Origin: Geminicoccaceae bacterium
Lineage (GTDB): Bacteria; Pseudomonadota; Alphaproteobacteria; Geminicoccales; Geminicoccaceae
Length of the DNA: 5,582 bases
Assembly (NCBI GenBank): GCA_030824835.1
Contig: JAPJRA010000291.1
Span: 1 to 5,582, forward strand
Reading direction: 5' to 3'
Shown: one piece after another, positions 1 through 5,582 of the stretch
How positions within the stretch are numbered: the first letter of the stretch is position 1
Layout: the number at the start of each line of letters is the position of its first letter
Notes under the pieces: generated by a model
Database searches by the model: none
Told to the model about the DNA's origin: nothing
The model's input: the letters and a program-made list of their open reading frames with translations, nothing else
Program-made: the position numbers and the translations under genes

Positions 1-923
1 GCCACGGCCTCGGGCATGCCGATGCCGAGATTGACCACGCCGCCCATCGGCAGCTCCATGGCACAACGGCGGGCGATGATCTTGCGCTCGTCCAGGGCCA
101 AGGGCGGGATGCGGTCGAGCGGCACGCGCAGCTGCCCCGAGAAGGCCGGGCTGAAGGCGGTGGCGTAGGTCTGGGCATGGTGCTCCGGCGCCGCCAGCAC
201 AACGCAGTCAACCAGCACGCCCGGCACCACCACCTGCCTGGCCGGCAAGGCGTCGGCGGCGGCCAGCCGCTCGACCTGGGCGATGACAAACCCCTTGCTG
301 GCCTTGGCCGCCATGGCGATCGCCAGATTATCCAGGATCAGCGCCTCGCGCTCCATGCTGATATTGCCATCCGGATCGGCCGTGGTTCCACGGATGATGG
401 CGACGTCGACCGGGATCGCCTCGTAGAACAGCCACTCGCGGCCGTCTATTTCCATCACCCGGACCAGATCCTTGGTGCTGATCGCATTCAGCTTGCCCCC
501 GCCCTGACGCGGGTCGACGAAGGTGCCGATCCCGACCCGGCTGAGCAGGCCGGGGCGCTTGCCGGCGATCTCACGAAACAGCTGCGAGATGCAGCCCAGA
601 GGCAGATTCCAGGCCTCGATCAGCCCGTCGGCCGCCAGCTTGCCGAGCTTGGGCACCAGGGACCAGTGTCCGCCGACGGCACGCCGGATCAGCCCGTCAT
701 ACGCCAGCCGGTTGAGGCCCTTCTCTCTGCCGTCGCCGGGGGCGGCGGCGAACAGGAGCCCCAGCTCGCGCGGCTGACCGGTGGCCAGGAAGCGCTCCTC
801 CAGGGCCACGAAGATCGCATCGGGCGTGCCGACCCCGACAAAGCCCGACGTGGCCACCATGTCGCCTGGGCGAATGATGGCGACCGCCTCGGCCGCGCTG
901 ACGATCTTGTCGCGTATCGGCAT
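1..923 (-). CDS. Acetate/propionate-type CoA-transferase (acyl-CoA:acetate/3-ketoacid family), N-terminal 307 residues, 3' end outside window
   Basis: Enzymes of this family (COG4670, propionate CoA-transferase/YdiF type) move CoA between short-chain acids through a glutamyl-CoA thioester in the cytoplasm. Seen: an N-terminus MPIRDKIVSAAEAVAIIRPG typical of the family, the glycine loop GFVGVGTPD at residues 28-35, GIGTFVDPRQGGGK at 131-144, a DPDGNIS turn at 183-189, and the second-domain opening VVNLGIGMPE at 296-305. Family members have about 520 residues. The catalytic Glu (in a T-x-E-x-G segment, Glu324 in the Clostridium propionicum enzyme) should lie roughly 20-25 residues beyond the left edge, so activity cannot be judged here. 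The ATG at 923 is the first in-frame ATG after an upstream stop and fits the family N-terminus. No good Shine-Dalgarno precedes it, so translation may be coupled to the dehydrogenase ending 18 bases upstream. It is the third visible gene of the operon. The family is clear; the acid used is unknown. Confidence 0.9.
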   Translation of the reverse strand, partial: MPIRDKIVSAAEAVAIIRPGDMVATSGFVGVGTPDAIFVALEERFLATGQPRELGLLFAAAPGDGREKGLNRLAYDGLIRRAVGGHWSLVPKLGKLAADGLIEAWNLPLGCISQLFREIAGKRPGLLSRVGIGTFVDPRQGGGKLNAISTKDLVRVMEIDGREWLFYEAIPVDVAIIRGTTADPDGNISMEREALILDNLAIAMAAKASKGFVIAQVERLAAADALPARQVVVPGVLVDCVVLAAPEHHAQTYATAFSPAFSGQLRVPLDRIPPLALDERKIIARRCAMELPMGGVVNLGIGMPEAV

Positions 924-941
924 GATCGGGCTACGACATCA

Positions 942-2069
942 CTACAGGGTGACGATCTGGCGGATCGCGGTACCGTCGTGCAGGCGGTCGAAGCCGAGGT
1001 TGATCTCGTCCAGCGCCAGCGTGCCGCTCATCAGCCGGTCGACCGGCAGCCGGCCGCGCTGGTAGAGCTGGATGAAGCGCGGGATGTCCCGGCTGGGTAC
1101 AGCGGTGCCGATGTAGCTGCCCTTGAGTGTGCGCTCCTCGGCCACCAGATTGACCGCCGGCAGCGCCATGGTGGCGGTCGGTGGCGGCAGGCCCGCAGTC
1201 ACCGTCGTGCCACCGCGGCGGGTGATCTTGTAGGCGAGCTCCAAGGCTCGGACCGAGCCTGCCAGCTCGAACGCGAACTCGACCCCGCCGCCGGTGGCAC
1301 TTCGGACCTGCTCGGCGCAGTCGGGGTCCTTGGCGCTGAACGTGGCCGTGGCGCCTAGCTCCCGGGCGAAGGCCAGCTTGTCGTTGGACAGGTCGATGGC
1401 GACGATCTCGCGCGCCCCGGCCGCGATCGCCCCCAGGAGCGAGCACAGGCCGACGCCGCCCAGGCCGATCACCGCCACCGAGGCCCCCACCTGGACCCGG
1501 GCCGTATTGACCACGGCACCGACGCCGGTGAGCACGGCGCAGCCGAACAGAGCCGCCTCGTCGAGTGGCAGCTCCGGGTCGATCTTCACCAGCGAGTGAC
1601 GCGAGACGGTGGCGTACTCGGCGAAGCCCGACACGCCAAGATGATGCTGCACGGCGGTGCCGTCGGCCCGGTGCAGACGCCGCGCGCCTGAGAGCAGCGT
1701 CCCGGCCCCATTCACGGCTGCCCCGGGCTCGCACAAGGCTGGCCGGCCCTCCGCGCACGGGCCGCAATGGCCGCAGGAGGGCACGAACACGCACACCACA
1801 TGATCGCCGCGGGCGAGGTCGGTGACCCCGGGCCCGATCTCCTCGACGATGCCGGCCGCCTCGTGGCCCAGCGCCATCGGCAGCGGTCGCGGCCGGTCGC
1901 CATTGATGACCGAGAGGTCCGAATGGCACAGGCCCGCGGCCTTGATCCGCACCAGCACCTCCCCGGGCCCGGGCAGATCGAGCTCCAGCTCCTCGATTTG
2001 CAGTGGCTTCGAGACTGCATAGGGTCCGGCCACACCCATGGCGTTCAGTACGGCGGATCGGGTCTTCAT
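942..2069 (-). CDS. Zinc-dependent medium-chain alcohol dehydrogenase, NAD-type
   Basis: A 375-residue cytoplasmic oxidoreductase of the class III/liver ADH-like branch of the zinc MDR superfamily, interconverting an alcohol and an aldehyde or ketone. Catalytic zinc ligands are visible as Cys48 (GLCHSD), His69-Glu70 (GHEAAG) and Cys177 (FGCAVLTGVGAV). The structural zinc lobe is complete: Cys99, Cys102, Cys105 and Cys113. The Rossmann motif GLGGVG is at 202-207, and Asp226 at the end of the second beta strand favours NAD over NADP. Length is normal and no catalytic residue is missing. The ATG at 2069 overlaps the stop of the upstream thiamine-diphosphate enzyme (ATGA) and has AAGGAG eight bases upstream, and the N-terminus MKTRSAVLNAMG fits relatives. 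Met11 is a less likely start. As second gene of the operon it probably acts on the carbonyl or hydroxy product of the first enzyme, or feeds acids to the CoA-transferase. The substrate cannot be read from the sequence. Confidence 0.95.
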   Translation of the reverse strand: MKTRSAVLNAMGVAGPYAVSKPLQIEELELDLPGPGEVLVRIKAAGLCHSDLSVINGDRPRPLPMALGHEAAGIVEEIGPGVTDLARGDHVVCVFVPSCGHCGPCAEGRPALCEPGAAVNGAGTLLSGARRLHRADGTAVQHHLGVSGFAEYATVSRHSLVKIDPELPLDEAALFGCAVLTGVGAVVNTARVQVGASVAVIGLGGVGLCSLLGAIAAGAREIVAIDLSNDKLAFARELGATATFSAKDPDCAEQVRSATGGGVEFAFELAGSVRALELAYKITRRGGTTVTAGLPPPTATMALPAVNLVAEERTLKGSYIGTAVPSRDIPRFIQLYQRGRLPVDRLMSGTLALDEINLGFDRLHDGTAIRQIVTL

Positions 2070-3730
2070 GGCGTCGACTCCTTGGCTGCCGTGGCCGGCA
2101 CGCGGTTCTTCAGCTCGTCGACCAGCACCCGCATGTTCTCCGCATAGTCGATCGGCACGGTGACCAGGTGCACGCCGCCGCCGGTGAACGCCGCCTCCAG
2201 TGTCGGCACCAAGTCCTCGGTTGCCTCGACACGGTAGCCCTTGGCACCATAGGCCTCGGCATATTTGACGAAGTCCGGGTTACCAAAGGTCAGACCCCAG
2301 TCGGTGAAATGGTCGACCGCCTGCTTCCAGCGGATCATGCCGTAGCCGTTGTCGTCGAGGATCAGGACGACGAGGTTCAGCTTGAGCCTTACCGCGGTCT
2401 CCAGCTCCTGCGAGTTCATCATGAACCCGCCGTCGCCACACACCGCCAGCACGCGCCGGCCCGGATGCAGCATGGCGGCCATCATCGCCGAAGGCAGCCC
2501 CGCCCCCATCGTCGCCAGCGCGTTGTCGAGCAGCAGTGTGTTCGGCAGCCAGGTTCGGTAGTTGCGCGCGAACCAGAGCTTGTACATGCCATTGTCAAGG
2601 GCAACGAGGCCGTCCTCGGGCATGACCTGCCGGACGTCGTGCACGATCCGCTGCGGTATCGGGGGGAACCGATCCTCGGTGGCACGGTCCGCGATGCGGG
2701 CCAGGATCTCCTCGCGCAGGTCGGCCAGTGCCGAGGCCCTTTCGAGCTTGCCCTCGAGCCGGTCGGCCAGCAGCGCCAGGCTCGGGCCGACATCGCCCAC
2801 CACCTCGGCATGCGGAAAGTAGACCTGCTCGACATTGGCCGGCGTGAAGCTGATGTGGATCACCCGCGGCCCGTCCGGCCCCATCAGGAACGGCGGCTTC
2901 TCGATCGTATCGTGGCCGATCGCCACGATCAGGTCGGCGCGGTCGATCGCCTCGTGCACATAGTCCCGCTCCGAGAGCGCCGCCGTACCCAGGTAGAGGT
3001 TGTGGCCACCGGCCACCGTGCCCTTGCCCATCTGCGTGTTGAAGAAGGGGATCTGCGTGCGGCGGACGAACTCGGTCAGCCCGGCCGTCAGCCGCGGGCG
3101 GCTGGCGGCCGCCCCCAGCATCACCAACGGCCGCCTGGCCGCCAGAATCATCGTGGCAGCACGGTCGAGCGCCGCCGGCGGCGCCACCGGCAGCTCGATC
3201 GGGTGCGGCGGGACCATCGGCAGGTCCGGGGCCTGCTCGCCGGCGATGTCCTCGGGCAGCTCCAGATGCACCGGTCCCGGCCGCTCCTCCATCGCCACCC
3301 GGAACGCGTCGCGCACGAAAGTCGGGATCGTCGCCGTACTGACGATCTGGCGGGTCATCTTGGTCAGCGGCCGCATCGTCGCCACCATGTCGACGATCTG
3401 GAATCGCGCCTGGCGGCTGCTCATAATCCCCTTCTGGCCGGTAATCATGACCATCGGCATCGCCCCCAGATGCGCATAGGCCGCACCGGTCACCAGGTTC
3501 AACGCTCCTGGCCCCAGCGTCGCGATGCACACCCCCGGCCGGCCGGTCAGCCGCCCGTGCGTCGCTGCCATGAACGCCGCAGACTGCTCATGCCGCGTCA
3601 GCACCAGCTTGATCCTCGACGTCCGCAACGACTCGACGACGTCCAGATTCTCCTCCCCCGGCACGCCGAAAATGTAATCGACGCCCTCGTTCTCCAGCGC
3701 TGCCACCAGCAGGTCGGATCCTTTCGTCAT
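2066..3730 (-). CDS. Thiamine-diphosphate enzyme, acetolactate synthase large-subunit family (catabolic-like)
   Basis: A 554-residue cytoplasmic enzyme with the three-domain pyruvate-oxidase/acetolactate-synthase fold. The N-terminal pyrimidine-binding domain spans about 1-170, with FGVPGEENLD at 21-30 and the cofactor-activating Glu48 in TRHEQSAAFMA. A central domain spans about 190-330 (PFFNTQMGKG, IGHDTIEKPP). The C-terminal diphosphate-binding domain carries GDG at 432-434 and the metal ligand Asn461 in DDNGYGM. It resembles the short acetolactate synthase group lacking the FAD-associated RFDDR motif of biosynthetic AHAS. No regulatory small subunit is visible beside it. The expected reaction is condensation of two pyruvates to acetolactate with CO2 release. 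A related 2-oxo-acid decarboxylase or 2-hydroxyacyl lyase activity cannot be excluded, because substrate residues vary in this superfamily. It is the first gene of the operon. The ATG at 3730 has AGAAGGA eight bases upstream. Family membership is very secure; the exact reaction is moderately secure. Confidence 0.92.
   Translation of the reverse strand: MTKGSDLLVAALENEGVDYIFGVPGEENLDVVESLRTSRIKLVLTRHEQSAAFMAATHGRLTGRPGVCIATLGPGALNLVTGAAYAHLGAMPMVMITGQKGIMSSRQARFQIVDMVATMRPLTKMTRQIVSTATIPTFVRDAFRVAMEERPGPVHLELPEDIAGEQAPDLPMVPPHPIELPVAPPAALDRAATMILAARRPLVMLGAAASRPRLTAGLTEFVRRTQIPFFNTQMGKGTVAGGHNLYLGTAALSERDYVHEAIDRADLIVAIGHDTIEKPPFLMGPDGPRVIHISFTPANVEQVYFPHAEVVGDVGPSLALLADRLEGKLERASALADLREEILARIADRATEDRFPPIPQRIVHDVRQVMPEDGLVALDNGMYKLWFARNYRTWLPNTLLLDNALATMGAGLPSAMMAAMLHPGRRVLAVCGDGGFMMNSQELETAVRLKLNLVVLILDDNGYGMIRWKQAVDHFTDWGLTFGNPDFVKYAEAYGAKGYRVEATEDLVPTLEAAFTGGGVHLVTVPIDYAENMRVLVDELKNRVPATAAKESTP
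2078..2083 (-). promoter_or_regulatory. Shine-Dalgarno of the alcohol dehydrogenase, inside the upstream gene
   Basis: AAGGAG on the minus strand lies eight bases before the ATG at 2069. It falls within the last codons of the thiamine-diphosphate enzyme (Lys-Glu of the C-terminal AAKESTP). Together with the four-base ATGA overlap this is the classic layout of translational coupling, and it supports the chosen start. Confidence 0.8.
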
Positions 3731-3738
3731 GCGTCGTA

Positions 3739-3745
3739 TCCTTCT
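3739..3745 (-). promoter_or_regulatory. Shine-Dalgarno of the operon's first gene
   Basis: AGAAGGA on the minus strand lies eight bases upstream of the ATG at 3730, which fixes the start of the thiamine-diphosphate enzyme. A TGA (3747-3745) closing a 13-codon frame that begins GTG at 3786 abuts this site. That frame lacks its own properly spaced ribosome site, so it is not called as a leader peptide. Confidence 0.75.
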
Positions 3746-3782
3746 CAGCTGGAGTTTGCCCGGTGGTGCAGGCTTGAATACC

Positions 3783-3800
3783 TCACCTCCTTGCGGAGGT
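3783..3800 (-). promoter_or_regulatory. Leader hairpin with GCAA tetraloop sequestering an orphan perfect Shine-Dalgarno
   Basis: On the minus strand, ACCTCC-GCAA-GGAGGT (3800 to 3785) forms a perfect six-base-pair stem closed by a GNRA-type GCAA loop, a stable RNA fold. The loop end and 3' arm, plus two bases beyond, read AAGGAGGTGA (3792 to 3783), a full complement of the 16S rRNA 3' tail. The 5' arm copies the anti-Shine-Dalgarno core. The site is 52 bases upstream of the real start at 3730, too far to serve it, and no convincing start codon sits at the right distance. It may be a leader control element, a ribosome standby site or a relic of a lost start. The structure is seen; a regulatory function is inferred. 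Confidence 0.5.
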
Positions 3801-3969
3801 AGCGCTTATCCCCGGCTATCGCGGTTCCCGGGTCCTGCAGGTTCCTTGGAGGAATGGCTCGGACATCCTGACAAACGCCGGTTCTGATGCTGATGGCCGC
3901 GCTCCCCGGGGACGAGGCTTGGCGGGCTCATTCGCACATCGAAAACGTGGTCGTGCTGACACTCCTTCG

Positions 3970-3998
3970 GGTAGGTACGACTACCTGCCGAATCGGCA
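3970..3998. repeat. Two adjacent inverted repeats (operator-like or REP-like)
   Basis: GGTAG (3970-3974) pairs with CTACC (3981-3985) across six bases. Directly after it lies TGCCGA-A-TCGGCA (3986-3998), a perfect 13-base odd palindrome. The cluster sits about 240-270 bases upstream of the operon start. It could be a regulator-binding site, or part of a dispersed palindromic repeat. Only the symmetry is seen; the role is unknown. Confidence 0.4.
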
Positions 3999-4075
3999 AG
4001 GCCGCAGTACGGAACGAGGCGGCAATCCTTCGAAGCATGGTCAAGTGTTTCTAGCCCGTCATCCAGGCATTGGCG

Positions 4076-4089
4076 CTAACCTGGGTTAG
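4076..4089. repeat. 14-base palindrome next to the transposase remnant
   Basis: CTAACC and GGTTAG form perfect six-base arms around TG. It lies just upstream of where transposase similarity begins. It could be an operator or a trace of the event that removed the left part of the IS. No matching copy was found at the right side of the remnant. Confidence 0.3.
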
Positions 4090-4123
4090 TAGCGGCACCA
4101 GCGTGTTGCGCAGAGGCAGAGGT

Positions 4124-4426
4124 GCTGCGGTGATCGCGCACCCGTGCCGGGACGCGACGCCCAGTGAGACGGCGGAGACCGGTCCCACCCAGCGCGGCCG
4201 GCACATCCAGGCAATCAAGGCGAGGGGCCGCATGGCCTGGCAGCGGGACAGCCCCTACACTCCATGGGCGCGCCTGGAGAGCCGGATCGGGCGTAGCAAG
4301 CGCGTCCTCGGCGATGGCTTGGACGTTCACACCGACGACGCCCAGGCCGCTGAGGTCGCCATCGCCGTCGAAGTCCTCAACCGCATGCTCGATACCGGCC
4401 GCCCGACCTCCGTCCGCGTCGCCTGA
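4124..4426 (+). pseudogene. IS5-family DDE transposase, C-terminal remnant
   Basis: The frame ending at TGA 4424-4426 resembles the last third of IS5-family transposases. Visible landmarks are TPSETAETGPTQRGRHIQ, then RGRMAWQRDSPY, and the tail AIAVEVLNRMLDTGRPTSVR, typical of the family's end. The Y-(2)-R-(3)-E-(6)-K signature is recognisable as Tyr63, Trp66 (in place of Arg), Glu70 and Lys77, counting from the ATG at 4070. The third catalytic acid and Lys are kept, but the Arg is lost. Full-length proteins have about 260-320 residues, and both catalytic Asp regions are absent. The sequence before about 4124 shows no transposase similarity, so the left part is deleted or replaced. It cannot be active. 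Its own hydrophilic tail and natural stop suggest the right IS end lies shortly after 4426. Confidence 0.75.
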
Positions 4427-4435
4427 ACGACGGCA

Positions 4436-4456
4436 GGGCAAAGGCTTCTTTCGCCC
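4436..4456 (+). terminator. Hairpin just after the transposase remnant, possible IS-end or weak terminator
   Basis: GGGCAAAG (4436-4443) pairs with CTTT-C-GCCC (4448-4456), with one bulged C and a four-base GCTT loop, ten bases after the transposase stop. There is no T-run after it, so factor-independent termination is doubtful. It may belong to the IS 3' end. Confidence 0.3.
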
Positions 4457-4479
4457 GCTGGGCTTCCCTGCAACATGCT

Positions 4480-4817
4480 GCCTGGCGGTCCAGCGCTCCC
4501 GGCAGGATGATCCGGAGGGCACGGCCAAGCTTGTCGTCCATGATCCGTCGACAGCCGGCAGGGCCTTCGCGCATTACCCGCTCACCGAGCCGAAATCGCT
4601 CGCCGGCGGCTCGGTCGGCCCGTCGGAGATCACGGCCCTGGGTGGTGACCGGTTCGCGCTGATCGAGCGCGACAACCGGCAGGGCGCGGACGCCGCGCTC
4701 CAGACCATCACGGTGATCTCGCTGGCAGGCATGGCGCCCAGGCCACTCGGCGAGACGCTGTTCCTGCGTCTCGGCTCAGCCGCGTTGGTGGACGGAGCGG
4801 CAGCATCTTGTCATTGA
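4480..4817 (+). pseudogene. Phytase-like esterase (PF13449 type), C-terminal remnant with internal deletion
   Basis: From about 4480 the plus-strand frame ending at TGA 4815-4817 matches the C-terminal part of the 'esterase-like activity of phytase' family, beta-propeller-like and normally exported. Seen in order: LAVQRSRQDDPEGTAKLVVH, then DPSTAGRAFAHYPL, GSVGPSEITALGGDRFALIE (E155 region near 4626, ERDN at 4665-4676), TITVISLAG, and GETLFLRLG at 4749-4775. The last motif normally follows a segment of several dozen residues with a TDNDG-like loop, which is missing here. SLAGMAPRP and GETLFLRLG are instead joined directly near 4743-4750, as if by in-frame deletion. The N-terminal majority of the protein, including any signal peptide, is absent. 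The frame's upstream part (4164-4480) is a shadow of the transposase remnant. The tail after LRLG keeps about 14 residues. This assignment is by remembered family pattern. Confidence 0.65.
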
Positions 4818-4928
4818 ACCTTAATCTCTGCCCGCTATGGTGTGGCCCAGGCGAGAAGGTCGTCGTGGTGCTGCCATAGACGACCCGGCCCCGAGATTGG
4901 GGCGCCTCACGTCGGATCGATGGTGCTG

Positions 4929-4948
4929 CGGGCGGCTTCGGCCGCCCG
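4929..4948 (+). terminator. GC-rich hairpin with UUCG tetraloop between convergent genes
   Basis: CGGGCGGC-TTCG-GCCGCCCG is a perfect eight-base-pair stem with a C(UUCG)G loop, an exceptionally stable RNA tetraloop on the plus strand, followed by GTTTGCG. It lies after the esterase remnant (plus) and 19 bases beyond the stop of the glutathione S-transferase gene (minus). It probably terminates transcription from one or both sides. The short T-run favours the plus direction. A weaker stem GCCCC/GGGGC lies at 4888-4903. Confidence 0.6.
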
Positions 4949-4967
4949 TTTGCGTCGGCGGCGGGCG

Positions 4968-5582
4968 TCAGCTCGGCGGGGCGAAGGGCTGGACCACCGC
5001 CTGGAAGCAGGTCAGGGCCTCGCAGCCGGCGGCATGGGCGGTCAGAAGCGGCCAGCGGGCGCCACGCAGCAGGGCCGGATGCGCCTCGCCCAGGAAGCGC
5101 AGCGCGCAGGCGACCGCGATGTCGGCGTGGCCCATCCCGTCCCCGAACCAGTAGGCGCCCTCGCGGCCCGCCCGGTCCGCCTCCAGCGCGTCGAGCACGC
5201 CCGCGATCTGGGTCTCGCAGCGCTCGGCCCAACGCTGCGACATCTCCTGGTGCAGCGCCCGCTCGTAGAACAGGCTGACCGCCTTGTCGGCGAGGCCGGT
5301 GCCCAGCGCGCAGACCTTCAGCGCCTGCCGCCGCTGCGGCCCGCTGTCGGCGATCAGCGCCCGCTCGGGGCCGACCAGCTCGTCCAGATGGTCGAGGATG
5401 GCGCCGCTCTCGATCAGCACCTCGCCATCGCCCAGCACCAGCGTCGGCACCCGGCGCAGCGGGTTGTAGCGGGCGACCAGCTCGGCATCGGCGAAGGTCG
5501 ACCACGGCCGGTGCTCGTAGGGCAGCCCATAGACCTGGAGCGCCACGCCCACGCGCCGGACGAACGGCGAATCGTACTGCCC
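4968..5582 (-). CDS. Glutathione S-transferase family protein, start outside window
   Basis: 204 residues are visible, ending at TGA 4970-4968. The frame stays open to the right edge, so the GTG at 5552 is internal and the true start lies a few codons outside. The N-terminal thioredoxin-fold domain shows YDSPFVRRV at residues 3-11, where Ser5 sits in the usual catalytic Ser/Cys position. It also has the cis-proline loop RVPTLVL (Pro46) and the glutathione-binding Glu58-Ser59 in LIESGAILDHLDE. The helical C-terminal domain follows from about residue 80, with a helix cap around GHADIAVACALRFL. Such enzymes conjugate or reduce electrophilic compounds with glutathione in the cytoplasm; the substrate is not readable. 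It runs in the same direction as the metabolic operon but is separated from it by more than 1.2 kb of decayed sequence and a likely terminator, so it is a separate transcription unit. No sign of damage is seen. Confidence 0.88.
   Translation of the reverse strand, partial: GQYDSPFVRRVGVALQVYGLPYEHRPWSTFADAELVARYNPLRRVPTLVLGDGEVLIESGAILDHLDELVGPERALIADSGPQRRQALKVCALGTGLADKAVSLFYERALHQEMSQRWAERCETQIAGVLDALEADRAGREGAYWFGDGMGHADIAVACALRFLGEAHPALLRGARWPLLTAHAAGCEALTCFQAVVQPFAPPS

Larger units (their letters stand above)
3748..4123. other. Leader/intergenic stretch without a convincing gene
   Basis: About 375 bases lie between the operon's first gene and the transposase remnant. They hold the leader hairpin, a 10-base palindrome TCCCCGGGGA (3903-3912), a pair of dyads at 3970-3998, and the palindrome CTAACCTGGGTTAG (4076-4089). 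The operon promoter should be here, on the minus strand. I see no -35/-10 pair with proper spacing that I would defend: TTGTCA occurs on the minus strand near 3872 but has no matching -10. A 55-codon plus-strand frame (ATG 3887 to TAG 4052-4054) lacks a good ribosome site and a recognisable family. Confidence 0.6.

Noticed and set aside
177..1358. 393-codon open frame on the plus strand
   Set aside because: It is antisense to the CoA-transferase and ADH genes, both of which have full family motifs. The translation is Asp/Arg/Gln-rich with no recognisable fold.
931..1929. 332-codon minus-strand frame
   Set aside because: Out-of-frame shadow of the ADH with an Arg/Gly-rich translation; the ADH frame contains all zinc and NAD motifs.
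3745..3786. Possible 13-residue leader peptide (GTG 3786 to TGA 3745) ending at the Shine-Dalgarno of the first gene
   Set aside because: The GTG overlaps the orphan Shine-Dalgarno itself and has no properly spaced ribosome site. No run of regulatory codons suggests attenuation.
2003..3802. 599-codon open frame on the plus strand
   Set aside because: It lies antisense to the acetolactate-synthase-like gene. Its product is a low-complexity Arg/His/Gln-rich chain without domains, as expected opposite a GC-rich gene.
3854..3871. GGAGGA followed by ATG on the plus strand
   Set aside because: The ribosome-site spacing is far too short and the frame stops after five codons.
3748..4123. Operon promoter
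   Set aside because: One must exist upstream of 3730, but candidate hexamers (TTGTCA near 3872, GGAACC repeats near 3820-3845 on the minus strand) lack a partner at proper spacing, so none is called.
4076..4528. 150-codon minus-strand frame
   Set aside because: Antisense to the transposase remnant, which has family motifs on the plus strand.
4708..5505. 265-codon minus-strand frame
   Set aside because: Out-of-frame shadow of the GST gene that runs through the hairpin and the esterase remnant; no domain is seen.
1..5582. CRISPR array, tRNA or rRNA genes
   Set aside because: No regularly spaced direct repeats and no tRNA-like cloverleaf or rRNA sequence were seen; the 10-base match to the 16S tail at 3783-3792 is too short to be an rRNA fragment.

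Overview
This 5.6 kb window is GC-rich bacterial DNA. The protein types and the IS5-type transposase remnant suggest a proteobacterium, most likely an alphaproteobacterium (inference, no marker gene is present). It has three parts: a three-gene metabolic operon on the minus strand (1-3730), a leader and decayed region with two gene remnants on the plus strand (about 3731-4967), and a glutathione S-transferase family gene on the minus strand that runs off the right edge (4968-5582).

The operon reads right to left. First comes a thiamine-diphosphate enzyme of the acetolactate synthase large-subunit family (2066-3730). Next is a zinc-dependent, NAD-type medium-chain alcohol dehydrogenase (942-2069), whose start codon overlaps the first gene's stop in an ATGA. 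Last is an acetate/propionate-type CoA-transferase (start at 923, 18 bases after the dehydrogenase stop), cut by the left edge before its catalytic glutamate. The tight packing implies co-transcription. A 2-oxo-acid carboligase or decarboxylase, an alcohol/carbonyl oxidoreductase and an acyl-CoA-forming enzyme together suggest a short catabolic route from 2-oxo acids or acyloins to acyl-CoA. The substrate cannot be read from the sequence. No ilvN-like small subunit is visible.

The operon leader contains a compact hairpin (3785-3800). On the minus strand it has a GCAA tetraloop, and its 3' arm is part of a perfect, apparently unused Shine-Dalgarno sequence about 50 bases upstream of the real start. 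Upstream of it lie several small palindromes and no convincing gene.

Between 4124 and 4817 are two plus-strand remnants. One is the C-terminal third of an IS5-family DDE transposase. The other is the C-terminal part of a phytase-like esterase (PF13449 type) that appears to carry an internal in-frame deletion. The likeliest history is that an IS landed in or beside the esterase gene and both decayed. A UUCG-loop hairpin (4929-4948) separates these remnants from the convergent glutathione S-transferase gene.
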